Source: Pelomyxa schiedti
Taxonomy: Eukaryota > Evosea > Pelobiontida > Pelomyxidae
DNA: 31,924 nucleotides
Direction of reading: 5' to 3'
Assembly (NCBI GenBank): GCA_020536535.1
Contig: JAHLWZ010000353.1
Span: 1 to 31,924 of the forward strand
Below the pieces are notes generated by a model, which ran no database searches, had not been told where the DNA came from, and saw only the letters and a list, made by a program, of their open reading frames with translations. Positions 1 through 10,259 of this stretch are shown one piece after another. The stretch's first letter is position 1. Every line of letters begins with the position of its first letter. The position numbers and the translations under genes are program-made.

Positions 1-466
1 GCCTGTTGCACCAGCTTGTACTGCTTGGCTTGCAGATGCACAGATCCACACCCAAATGTAACTATTAGTTCTAGAGACTGCCCACACGGTAGGTACTTCT
101 TCCACAAGCTAGGCTTTTGTTTCCCCATTCCAGTGCGTAAGAAATCACCAATCTTTGAGAGTAGTTGTATTCTTCTACCTGCCCAAATGCCATTTTCTGG
201 GGGGCAGTGGATTCACTCAGCCCCCAAACAAAAATTTCTCTGCCAGCCAACACTGCAACATGTCTGCAAATATGTCAGCACATTTTCATGGACACGTTTC
301 CCTTTTTTTTTGGCTGCAGTGCCGTTGGCCACAAGAGATGTGGCTGATTTCGAGCTGGCTGATTCCCGACAGACACGGCACCAATTCTGGTCTCGGGATC
401 TGTTTCTTTTGGTACAATCGGTCACCCCCACTTGTACATCTTGTTCTGGAAAAATCTTTTGTCCAT
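1..466 (-). CDS. RCC1-repeat-like protein, 5' part (partial, runs off window)
   Basis: On the minus strand, short reading pieces resemble RCC1 beta-propeller blades. One contains PELVPCLSGI followed by ISHISCGQRH; the next contains HVAVLAGREIFVWG. The second fits the RCC1 pattern of 'CG..H..VL..G.v..WG'. They join in frame if a short intron (GTGTCC...TTTGCAG, about 32 bp, near 264-295) is removed. A plausible ATG lies at 466 and opens with MDKRFFQNKMYKWG. Further blade-like sequence (FGCGSVHLQA) runs to the window edge after another inferred intron. RCC1-like proteins act as exchange factors or as protein-interaction propellers. The gene lies about 40 bp downstream of the stop of the next minus-strand gene. 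Exon borders are guesses, and the family call rests on short motifs only. Confidence 0.4.
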
Positions 467-506
467 GAACTTGTGTGTTTCACAAAAAAAGAAGTGTGGT
501 GTTTGA

Positions 507-1802
507 CTAGAAGGAGGACACGTTGAGAATTTCATAAAGAGGAGGAATGCCTAGCTTGAGAAGTTCAAGACCAGAGGAGTGTTCTGTGACCAGGATGTGG
601 TCCCTCCTCAAATGCATCAACAACCCAGCCACTCCCTCCACAATGCTACAGCACCCTGGGTGGTCAATAACCCTCAGTGCGCGTGTGGTGTTGTTGCAAT
701 CCCAAATTTCAAAGGTACTACCATGTGACACACAATAGAGCCTGTCACTCAGGGCCGAAAGTAGTACCCCAGGAATTTCACCAGGTGGTGAACATACAAA
801 ACGGGATGTATGTACTGGGGAATTTGGGCTGCCTGACTCTGAATGCTGCAGTACTATATAGGCACCGTTGTGGTACCCGCTCAAAACAATGAAAACACGC
901 TGATGTGATTCTGACTGAAGAGTCACCAATGAGGAAAACCAGTAGTGCTTAGTCGGAGCTTTTGGTACTTTTGGGAGGTAGCACCTTGAGGAAGCAATAG
1001 GGATCAGGGAATTTGTTGACCAGGCCTGTTCCAGGTTAAAAACATTAAGATCGATGTATTCCGCATCAGGGTCACGGGGAACGAATACAGCCTCATCACG
1101 GCCACGAACTAGGAAAACCCCACTGGTACAATGTGCTGGTGCCAATATTGCTGCACGCTGGCTCCCTGGGTCCACTGACAGGTTCACAATGGCAACTTCT
1201 CCTGACTCATGGGAGAGCACCAACCACTTGTGATTCACAACGGACGCGGCATCAGTTGAAAACTTGCTGCAATCCCACAACAGCGCCGGTTTTGAATGAC
1301 CATTGCCCGTTTTACTGCTAGCGGACATTTGATAGAACCTGAAGCCGGCTTCTTCTAGCTTCCTCACGGTGACATATGACTTGTTTACTGCAATAACATC
1401 ACCCCCATGGGTCTCATTAAACAACCGGGTCTGTTTCACACCCAGAGTCGCCATTGACACACCAAACATCGTAAATGTTTCCCCCTCAGAACCAAATAGG
1501 CTGACGCCAAACGACCTCACGGCGGAATTCGCCCTCTCCCACACCAGGCGCGCTATAAGAAGCAATGACGATGGTGGAAGTCGATCGCCATAATGGGATC
1601 CGCACCTCTGGTGGGAAATCGTGCACAAGGCTACGAACTGGGACCGCAGATCCAGCAGGGTGGTTGAAGCAGATGGGGGCGACGCAGGCGGTGAACGGAG
1701 ATTATGGGAAGGGATAAGGTGAGAAACGCTTTCGATAACGGGGGCTGATTGCGAGGGGACAGTGGGGGTGCCTCGGCCTCGGCGTCTCCGGTTCTTACCC
1801 AT
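507..1802 (-). CDS. Intronless hypothetical protein, probable beta-propeller (431 aa)
   Basis: A single uninterrupted frame from an ATG at 1802 (MGKNRRRRGRGTP) to a stop at 507. I do not recognise the family. After a basic, Pro/Ser-rich N-terminus comes a helical stretch (LLLIARLVWERANSAVRSFG). About 330 residues then look like repeated beta strands: HKWLVLSHESGEVAIVNL, DEAVFVPRDPDAEYIDLNVF, RVFIVLSGYHNGAYIVL, DRLYCVSHGSTFEIWDC. These resemble degenerate WD/propeller blades. The frame extends upstream only through a non-ATG codon, so 1802 is preferred. It is intronless while nearly all neighbours are split, which may mean a retrogene or a lineage-specific family. The start is 374 bp from the divergent UDP-xylose synthase start. 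Confidence 0.65.
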   Translation of the reverse strand: MGKNRRRRGRGTPTVPSQSAPVIESVSHLIPSHNLRSPPASPPSASTTLLDLRSQFVALCTISHQRCGSHYGDRLPPSSLLLIARLVWERANSAVRSFGVSLFGSEGETFTMFGVSMATLGVKQTRLFNETHGGDVIAVNKSYVTVRKLEEAGFRFYQMSASSKTGNGHSKPALLWDCSKFSTDAASVVNHKWLVLSHESGEVAIVNLSVDPGSQRAAILAPAHCTSGVFLVRGRDEAVFVPRDPDAEYIDLNVFNLEQAWSTNSLIPIASSRCYLPKVPKAPTKHYWFSSLVTLQSESHQRVFIVLSGYHNGAYIVLQHSESGSPNSPVHTSRFVCSPPGEIPGVLLSALSDRLYCVSHGSTFEIWDCNNTTRALRVIDHPGCCSIVEGVAGLLMHLRRDHILVTEHSSGLELLKLGIPPLYEILNVSSF

Positions 1803-2176
1803 TTCCGATGTTCCTGATGAAGAACAGGGAATTCCTGTTCCAGACACATTTCACACCCTGGTAGGGCTCAAAGCGAAATGAGTAAACTGAGTATCGTAAG
1901 TTTACTCTTCCCTGGATCCGGCTGCTTGACGAAGGGGTGATGTTGGGCACAGTAGACATCTACTTCTGCGTGTTGCTTGTTTATCTGAAGAAAGAGAATT
2001 TTCTCCTCTAGCTTTTTTTAGACTGCCGAATCTGTTGGATTTCCTGTAACACCAAATCGTAGAAAGGAAACATATCCTCATTTAGCTAAATTTTTTCTCG
2101 TAGATACAAATGTACAAGGAGAACTTGCGTAAGTAGAGGAAAACAACAAAAAAGGTCCACCGCCGAAAGCCCAGCA
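1803..2176. promoter_or_regulatory. Divergent intergenic region (shared promoter, inferred)
   Basis: 374 bp separate two divergent start codons. The stretch is AT-rich near its middle, with pyrimidine runs and several short poly-T/poly-A tracts. No ORF or RNA gene is visible. I infer promoters for both flanking genes; no specific box is convincing. Confidence 0.4.
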
Positions 2177-3381
2177 ATGCAACCCCCACAGCAAGCCACA
2201 CGTAAGAGAGTGTCCGTAGTTGCAGGCGGTGCTGGGTTCATTGGCTCGCATCTGTGCGACTACTTGCTGAAGCGTGGGGATAGGGTCATAGCACTTGACA
2301 ACCTTTGCACCGGCTGTGCGGATAATCTACGAGAAGCTTCCTCGAGCACAGACTTCAAACTGGTGAAGGCCGACGTGGTGGACAAATCCTCACTGGATTT
2401 GTTGTTGGGTATTCGTAATTCTGAGGACTGGTGGGGATCCATGAACCTCAAAATTGACTGTGTGTACCACTTGGCATCCAGGGCATCGCCTGTGGATTTT
2501 GTGGATCATGCACGTGAGTTCTCCCCCACACGCAATAAAAAATACTTATTAATATATGAGATTGTAGGAAGTTTAATGCTAAATTTGTGATTATTACTTA
2601 TGACCGGTTTTTAACAAGTGGAGATACTGGATAGCAACAGTGAGGGCACCAAGAACTTGATACAGCTGGCATTGCAACATAATGCGCGGTTCTTGCTTGC
2701 TTCCACTTCGGAGTGCTATGGCAGTGCGGCTGTTGTGCCCCAACCTGAGACATATTGGGGCTGTGTCAACTCTATTGGTGTACGCAGCTGCTATGATGAG
2801 GGAAAACGATTTGGTGAAGCTTTGACAATGGCACATGTCAGGTTTTTTTCCTATTTCTAGTGGTTGGGTAAGTTTTAATGACAATAGCAGAAATGGACTG
2901 AATGGACGCATTGTGAGAATCTTCAATACGTACGGGTCGCGTATGAGGAAAACTGATGGTAGAGTGATACCCTCTTTTGTATCACAAGCTATTTCCTCCA
3001 CTCCCCTAACTGTGCATGGTTCTGGAATGCAAACAAGAAGTTTTTGTCACGTTTCGGACCTTGTTCAAGGTGAGTATTCAATTTCTTCAACACTTGATGG
3101 TAATGCCATAAAAAGGTTTGTACCTGGCAATGAATGTAGGTTCAAGTGGGGAAGTTATAAACCTTGGAAACCCAGAAGAAGTTACCATGATGCAGGTGGC
3201 ACAGAAGGTGATTGATATTTCCCATAGTGCCTCAAGCTTGAACTATGTGGCACTTCCTCAAGATGATCCGCCACGGAGATGTCCTGATATTTCAAAAGCG
3301 AAGAGGTTGCTTGGGTGGGAACCTCATGTTCAACTGGACGAGGGTCTTACTTCTACAATCGAGTGGTTTTTTGCCCATTAA
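2177..3381 (+). CDS. UXS1: UDP-glucuronate decarboxylase / UDP-xylose synthase (4 exons, 334 aa)
   Basis: Exons 2177-2513, 2619-2841, 2891-3069 and 3116-3381 join in frame to 334 aa. This is an extended short-chain dehydrogenase (NAD-dependent epimerase family). The N-terminal [14 protein letters not shown] is the Rossmann NAD-binding motif. The catalytic Ser/Thr region is ASTSECYGS, and the Tyr-Lys pair sits in [11 protein letters not shown], the variant typical of UDP-xylose synthases. Later motifs are [14 protein letters not shown] and DLVQGLYLAMN. The family converts UDP-glucuronate to UDP-xylose with loss of CO2, using bound NAD+, to supply xylosyltransferases. There is no N-terminal membrane anchor, so a cytosolic form is likely. 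The third exon begins at 2891 with the codon split AG|A. The stop is only 41 bp from the convergent GT25 gene. dTDP-glucose dehydratase-like activity is less likely given the YDEGKR motif. Confidence 0.9.
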
Positions 3382-3422
3382 TGGGTGGCATAGGAGGAGA
3401 ATTTTTTTTTGATTTATGTTGT

Positions 3423-4547
3423 TCATATACTCGAGTTGTGTGTGACTTGGAGTACCGAAACAAGGTGCTCCACTGCGGAATGTTGCAGCTTGTCTGATAT
3501 ATATTTAGCACTGGAGGAAATATCGCTGCTAAGCTTTCTGTTCTGCACCACAATCTCCGGGAAAATGCTGTATACAGCGAAGGGAGGCGTTTTTTCACAG
3601 AGGATAATGTTTAGTTGCTGATCCCAGTTGGCAATAGTCTTGATGTACGTTCTGTTGTCCAGGAATTTAAGAATAAAATCAGCAGCAGTTTTGTTGCGGA
3701 AGACCACTGCATGAGCGCAAAGGGCAGACGTAGTTCGATAAATGGGCCCCCATACTCGCTCTCCCTTCTTCTCATAGCAGTGGCCAAGCCGCAGAATTCC
3801 CCAGTCGTCTGGTAAGTGCTCCATTATATCAGAAAGCCGGTCCCTGATGTTGGTTTCAAAGTCGACGTCATCCTCAAGTAAAAGTACAGTGCCATAACCT
3901 TCTCCCTGGCTGGATATATAACGCAGCAGCCGGACACCAGTATGCATCAGAGCCCAGATACCATAAGATGGAGGCTTGTTGTACTTCATTTGTTCCCCAT
4001 AATCCAAATCAATGGTGTTGTTAAACCTGTTGCACAATTACTGCCCGAATGCAAACAAGAAGGTATAAACATACTCACTGAGTCTACCAGCCTGCCAAAG
4101 TTTGTGCAGCAGTGCGCCATCAGTCCCGGCCCACATAGTGTGTTCTATGTTGTAAGCCCCCAGAAGGTACTGCATCCTGGTCCACCGGTCTAAACGCCGT
4201 GGCAGGCTTATCACAAACACGTGGTCGATTCCCGGCAGCGGCACAGCTTCTGTGACACACCTTCTTCCTCCGTCATCGCCACTGGATGAAACCGACAACG
4301 ATGAAGAAGAAGAACCAGACGAGGAAGAAGAATATGACGACGAGGAAGTGGAGGAGGAGGAGGAGGACGGGGAAAGGTGGTTGGATAGAGGAGCAGCTGT
4401 TGCCTGCGGGGAGCAATAGCAAGCAGCGCAGCCCTTGGCGGTTGCGGTAGAGGCGGACATGCTGAGCGCAATAGAAGAAGATACGTACACGGTGATGGCG
4501 CATGCTACGCCGCACAAGAAAACAACAACAAACTCAGACCGCCGCAT
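3423..4547 (-). CDS. GT25-family glycosyltransferase, type II membrane protein (2 exons, 358 aa)
   Basis: Exon 1 is 4547-4075 and exon 2 is 4026-3423; the 48-bp intron starts GTATGT. The ATG at 4547 is chosen because upstream extension uses only non-ATG codons. The N-terminus (MRRSEFVVVFLCGVACAITV) is a signal anchor, followed by a Ser-rich stalk. The catalytic part begins at HVFVISLPRRLDRWTRM, the hallmark of family 25 (LPS galactosyltransferase / collagen hydroxylysine galactosyltransferase). It contains the acidic metal-binding motif LLLEDDVDF and a DDWGILRLGHC stretch. Family members transfer galactose or related sugars in the secretory pathway. The donor and acceptor cannot be told from this sequence. 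It is convergent with UDP-xylose synthase and lies 126 bp downstream of the SGLT stop on the same strand. Confidence 0.8.
4299..4372. repeat. Purine-rich GAA/GAG/GAC low-complexity tract
   Basis: Triplet-rich tract (gaagaagaag, gaggaggagg and similar) inside exon 1 of the GT25 gene. On the minus strand it encodes a serine-rich stalk between the membrane anchor and the catalytic domain. Confidence 0.8.
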
Positions 4548-4673
4548 CTCCCTCTGTGTTGCGGGAATCGCGGTTTTCGCTTTTCGGTTCTTGGACAAAG
4601 GAGAGGGAATAACAAGGAAGATAAGGAGAGAAGCCAAGTTTTATTACAACGTGGTGGTAAGGGATCCAACTCA

Positions 4674-7376
4674 TCAGTCGAAAATGACATAGAGCGCAAT
4701 GAGAGCTGCACAGTACAGTGCACTGAAGGTAATCAACAGAATTTTGATTTTGCCAAGTCGTGTAACCACATTCTGCAGCTTTTCTTTGATTTCCCTCACT
4801 GAAAGCTCTGCATTTGAGGTCAGAATGGCTGGTTGATAAGGAATTTACGCACTGCTGTGTGTTTCCAGCAACGATAGTGTCTCCTCATTGTCTGGTTGTG
4901 GCATTTGTGCTTGCTGAGAACTTTGTTGCTCATTTTGCTCTTCAGCACTAGATTTGGTCAGCTGCGCAGAGCTCTCTTCATGAACAGGTGAGGGTGGTCT
5001 TATGGGATCCTGAAAGTGGTTGTAAATTACATTGGAACTGCGCTGATATGTAGGATCTGTACATTTATGGTCCACCAGGTCAGGCCTGGGAGCGGTATTT
5101 GTGGGGTTCTATGCTGCAGGATAGACCCAATGACTTTAGGAGACTAAGATTAAAATGGATGGTGGATTTTGGGTACCAATGATCAGAGCACAAAATAGTG
5201 CAAGCAACATTCCAAAATAGAGATAGTTTAAGTCAGTAAACCCAGAATTTATATCACAACTGCGGAGAGTTACTTTGATAAAGGAAAATAAACCCTCACT
5301 AGTCAAAAACGAGTTCCAATGTAAATCTACATAATCCAATAAAGAGGCCAATTAGTAGAGCTGCAAGCACGGTTTTTTCAGAAACTCTTGTCGTGAAAAC
5401 TGCCGCCAGAAAAACAGCAGTTATAGGTGGAGCAAGATAATTGCTCACTGACTGAATATCTGTGGAGAAAATAAGAAAAGGGAAAATCAAAATGAATACT
5501 ACACACAGACAAAAATCTGGTCAGTTGAGGTTGAGACAAGAGGTAGCCATGCAAATGAAGTTGCAATTACAAAGAGTGTGGCTATTCTGCCTACAGTAAC
5601 GAGCTCGTGTTCTGAAGCTCTTGGGCGAGCATGTTTCCACAAATCAAGTGTGAACAGTGTTGAACAACTGCGCCATTTAAAATTAGTCTAATTAATAACT
5701 ACAGACTACCTGTTGAATACACTCGCCAGCCTAGGCATAGTTATTAAGATGCAGATATACACAGTACACACGTAGACATTAAAGCAGAAAGCATACTGGA
5801 AAGCATCACTCCCCGCAAGCCGTTTGGAAGAAGGCGCACCACCATCAAGGGATATGCTATGTCTGCTCTTTGCGACACCTCTGTGAGATTTCAGTACACA
5901 GTTCAGATAAGCATAAGATCACCCTCAGGATAAAGTGCGTAGGCAATGACACCAACAAATGACATCATGAACAGAGGTAAAATCTTTAAAAATGCGGCAC
6001 TGTGGCGGAAGTTATATAGAGAAATTACTGTGTAAGCATACCCTATTGTTCCAGCACGACCATGATCCAGGTTCTTTGCACTTAAACTATTTGAAAAAAG
6101 TAAATTAGCTTCTTTTTATGAGGAAGGTTGGATACGCTCGTTGAACCATGACTTGGTCTGCACACCAGTACCAGAGACTGCTTGCATAAACACAAAAAAC
6201 CATCCCTTTTTATATGTTAGAGGCAACGTCACACCACTCAATTTATACCAGGCCATGGGTAGTATGGGTCTGTGGCAGGCTGCAGAAGGTTAAAATATGA
6301 ATCAGGTATTCCATAGTTATTCATCAGTCCACTCATTCCACCAACCTTGGAGATATGAACCTCAAATCAAGAGCTTTCAAATACCTCCCAAAAGGCAATA
6401 GACATTAACGTCAGACCACCTGCATGGAAAAATTACTTTTATCTGTAAGTAATTACTCAAGTCATGCCAATTACAAGAGCAAATGTTTGGAATAGCTCAG
6501 TGCTTTTGATTGGAGAAATATCTGGGCCTTTAAACCACGAGAAAAGATTGGAAGTTCCTTACTATATGACAGCATTAAGACCGCCAATTACTGAATAAGC
6601 ACCAGTGCACAAGATCAAAACAAGAGAACCTAGGTACGCATTCCACCCTCCAACTTCCTGCCTGGGAAGAAACTAAAAACTACTCAATAGATTTGAAGGA
6701 GCCCTTACAGTATAATTCCACCCGAGTAAAGGGCCACAGACGTTTTAGTAAAAACGTAAATGAGCAAGGACAGGCCGGAGAGGTATAACTTGATTTTACT
6801 GCTTGCGAATCTCCGCTGTAGATATTCTGGCATTGTGCAGACTTTAGCAATCTGATACACTGGTAGAAAGAGCCAACCCAGCACTAACAGTAGTAGCCCA
6901 CCTTATGTGATAGTTATTTTGAGCTCGCCCAAATCAATATCGGAATCAAACCAGCAAGGAGTTCAAAACCAGCGGCTGCAATTCCAGTCTTTGCTCCACT
7001 CCCAGCCAGTCCCACAAAGTGTTCGGCCCCAATATTCGATGAGAAGAGGCTCGCTTTGTTTACAGTTAGTCAGTACTGTATCGCCACCACAGTTATATAT
7101 TTGAGGAGAAAGAGAAAAGAAACAAAGTAGCAGCTTATTTGATGGCGTCAAACCTCCCACAGCAAACCAAGGGATGCCCCTGCCAGCCAGAAAAAAAGTG
7201 GTCGGGTCCGTGCCCCTCTTTCTGGACGCGAAAAACGCAATTGTGGCCAGTATGAAGAAGTACACAACAATAGCCACATAGTCCAGAATATTCAGGGTCT
7301 CGCTATCCCCATTGCTCCCACTGACACTGACACTTTCCCCACTGCTGCAGGGTGTTGTCGACACTGACAGCGACAT
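4674..7376 (-). CDS. Sodium/solute symporter, SGLT (SLC5) type, many exons
   Basis: The start at 7376 gives a short Ser-rich N-terminus, then TM1 ([19 protein letters not shown]) and RGIPWFAVG. The codon split G|CG joins this to [20 protein letters not shown] after an intron starting at 7153. Further exon pieces carry SSF landmarks: [59 protein letters not shown] and a late TM ([15 protein letters not shown]). A hydrophilic Ser/Gln-rich segment (about 5075-4850) precedes a last TM ending [10 protein letters not shown] at the stop (4674). That matches the extra C-terminal helix of 14-TM SGLT proteins. The family couples Na+ entry to uptake of glucose or other organic solutes at the plasma membrane. 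Ten or more short introns are present; not every border was resolved. Confidence 0.85.
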
Positions 7377-7537
7377 TGAACAAACCTGCCGATGGGGTTC
7401 TCAAACCTCGACCTGGGATGGGATACGATGGAGAAGATTATGAGAAAACCTGACTAGCTCTCTCTAGAGAGTGGCAAGAGAGTCGGTGGGGGGTTCTATT
7501 TATACCATTACAAGAGAGCGCTGTGGGTGCATGGTTG
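7377..7537. other. Short intergenic region upstream of SGLT
   Basis: About 160 bp between the TRIM-type gene stop and the SGLT start (both minus strand). It holds a perfect 12-bp palindrome CTCTCTAGAGAG at 7460-7471 and a TATA-like 'tttatacc' near 7499. Promoter function is inferred only from position. Confidence 0.35.
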
Positions 7538-10182
7538 CTAGGGAGGCAGAGGGGCGTTTGGGTGATATTGTACTGTTTGCCCAGGGGTAAAAAGGGCAAC
7601 AGCAGGGTGGACAGAGAGCCAGGTGTTGGGAAAGCTCAAATGCGACGACCACTTTACGCGATTCAAATAAAATTGCACAGTGAAGTTCGATGTATCTACA
7701 GCAACACCCACTATTTGGCATTAGCAAGGAAATCAACTGTTGTCTTAATATACCTTTGGTCCCTTGCGAAAATTCCACTGGTTCAGGGAAAGGATGATTT
7801 CCAACACCATAGATGATGCCTTCGGAATTCCATCCAATCCCTTCTACCGCGCTAAAATTCTGCCCTGTTTGGGCCGTAACGCCATCTTTGACAATGCCTA
7901 TCATAAGGTTGCCCTTGCTGGGTTTCATAATGATTTCGACTGTTCAGATGTTATTTCATGATTAAGCGTCCTTACTTGCATACCTTCGAAGCAAGATCTT
8001 GTTCTGTAGAACACAGGTAATCCCACTAATAACTGCCAGACTGGAGTGGCACCAGTGCTCAGTTGACCCACTTTGCGAATGCACGCATTTGGCCCTGCCT
8101 CGATATCAGGTAGAAGTTGGGAAGGCCAAACAGGAACAGATGTTGAGATGGAAGTACTTCCACCGTTTCCAGTATTCTGTAGAGTTCCAATTGCAGCCCT
8201 GTTAGTTTCCAGATTAGGGTCAGGACTTCCTAGAGCAACAACTCGCATAGCACTTAGTGGGCCCATACCAGCAGAATTGAATGCTGCCACCTGAAAAGCG
8301 ACTCGCTTTCCAGTTGCATGCACTGCAGTTGAAGGAAACGGTATGAAATGGTGCTCTATATTTGTGCCGGAAAATATTTCAGTAGTAATCTCTTCTTGAG
8401 TATAGTGGGCACTCAGCCAGGCAGCAGTCTCCCCAACAGCAACCCCACCTGTGAGGGCACTCCCCCCACTTCGACGGATTGGAGCTCGTGGAGTGGGTAG
8501 AATGGTCTGAAAAATCTTATAACCAAGCACTGGCTCTTTGGAGGGGCTCCAGGAAATGAATACTGGTGCGTCAGAGGAAACAGCAGGAGGCTCAACAACT
8601 GGCCGAGGTAATTGAGGAGGGGGGCGTTGATGAATGACATGACCAATGGAGTTCAGGGCATTTGCCACACTTTCCTGTCCTGTGAGTGAGAGTGATGCAG
8701 CACTGGTAGAAGGTGATATTGAAAGCGAGCTTGGGTGAGTCTGCCCGAGAACCAGTTCGCTGCATTGAAGAGCACTCAAAACTGTAAGTGGATTGCTAGA
8801 TGTGGAAGCCCAGCGACAGTCTTCACGGCACCGTTGCAATAATGAGATTATATTGTCCAGTGAAGACATGCGAACCAGTGTAGCATCATGTCGAGCAAGT
8901 TGTATTCGTCGGCTTTCGTCAATTAACGATTGCTCCGCTGCTGTGACAAGCTTGTGCAACTCGGCTGCAGTAGAGTGAATTTTGGCTTCAATGTTGTGGT
9001 GCTCTTGTGCTAATACTTCGAGATGTTGTGAGCCTGCTGCCTGCATTAGAGAATACATTAAAGAGCATTTTGTAGAGGGAAAGTGATGTGGTTAACTAAC
9101 CTTGCCCTTCACTTGAAACAATTTTATTCTGTCCTCAAAAGAAAGGGTATTTTTCTGTAATATTCTTTGTGTAGTGGAAAGGTCTAAGAAAATTTTCGTC
9201 AAAAGAAGACAAAAAAAGAGGAAATTACATTCTTCAATTGTCGTGCACCCAACACACTTTTTATGCTCTCCAAGGGCAGAGCAACAGGGACAATACAATT
9301 CGCAATGCTCCTTAATGGCAATGTGTTGTGTGTTGCAGAGGGAAGAAAATGTACCTTGCAGAAGCCAACAACTTCTAAAGAATGCTTATGACACAAAATT
9401 GTCGTGCTCATATCTGATAGAGGTACTTTTGTGTGGGTGCGCATAGCCTGGGCCGAGTGCTGCGACCCAAAGCACATTCGACAAAAGGCAAGGTTACATT
9501 CAAGGCACCTGGATTTGTTCAAGAGTTGAGTTGGTAAAGCAAGCCAAAATGTGACTCAAATCTGTTGTTGGTTGTTGGTCCTTTCGCTTCTAAATAGTAC
9601 AAAATTTACCCAATATGTGCTGGGCGACTGCACTTTGTGCAAGGAGGCACCACTGTGGCTTGTTTCTTTTTATCGATAAACTCTTTTAATGTAGTGTTGG
9701 AGGGCAATGAAGTTGCACCATCTGCTCTAATCATGAGTAAGAAACATTGAAGGGACTGCCTGCATGTCCATAATACCTGGTGACAGTTGTGGGCTCGCCA
9801 CAGGTAGGACAAATAAGCTGTATAAGATGAGAATTTTCTTCAGTAGATACAGTTCCCCAGCGAATTCCATTTCCAGCATTCACAGGTGTCCATCCTCCGC
9901 CCTAGTTAAAAAAATATCAAGGCAAAAACAAAACAAAAAAAAAAAAAAAAAACGTGTTAGTACGGTAGTTATTTCGTTGGCTAAAGTACGCTTAAAATTG
10001 AGCAAGAAGCTAATGCTTGTGCGCACTGAGAACAAGTATTGTGACCACAAGCCAACACGACCGGGTCGTCAAAAACACGCCCGCACATCTTGCAGTTCCA
10101 GTCATCTACACAAACGTTTAGAATCTCTCTTTACGCAAGATCTACCGCTGTATCGCTCACCTGGCGTAGTTGTCGATGCCAT
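7538..10182 (-). CDS. TRIM-type protein: RING, two B-boxes, coiled coil, FN3, SPRY
   Basis: The start at 10182 (MASTTTP) splices to a RING finger, DWNCKMCGRVFDDPVVLACG then HNTCSQCAQ. A Cys-pair exon (ICPTCGEP) follows, then two B-boxes: CTKCSRPAHIG with SRCLECNLAFCRMCFGSQH, and ELYCPCC / CHKHSLEV zinc ligands. Next comes a coiled coil with COS-like region (LEVLAQEHHNIEAKIHSTAA, RIQLARHDATLVRM). A fibronectin type III domain has APVFISWSPSKEPVLGYKIF and AAFNSAGMGPLSAMRVVALG. A C-terminal SPRY domain has LMIGIVKDGV, GIGWNSEGIIYG and VGVAVDTSNFTVQFYLN. The stop is at 7538. In TRIM proteins RING recruits E2-ubiquitin and SPRY/FN3 bind targets, and the COS-FN3-SPRY set often binds microtubules. 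E3 activity is inferred. The gene has at least eight exons; one intron holds an 18-A run (9935-9952). Confidence 0.85.
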
Positions 10183-10259
10183 CAATCTTTTGATGAAGTA
10201 CTTTGAAAGTTGTGCACAAAGGAAAAAGCAGGGTTCTTTCTCTTTTTCCGTTTCTTTCT

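Noticed and set aside
16-468. 150-codon plus-strand open frame at the left edge
   Set aside because: Composition is rich in Cys/His/Phe without domain features, and the opposite strand carries RCC1-like motifs over the same bases.
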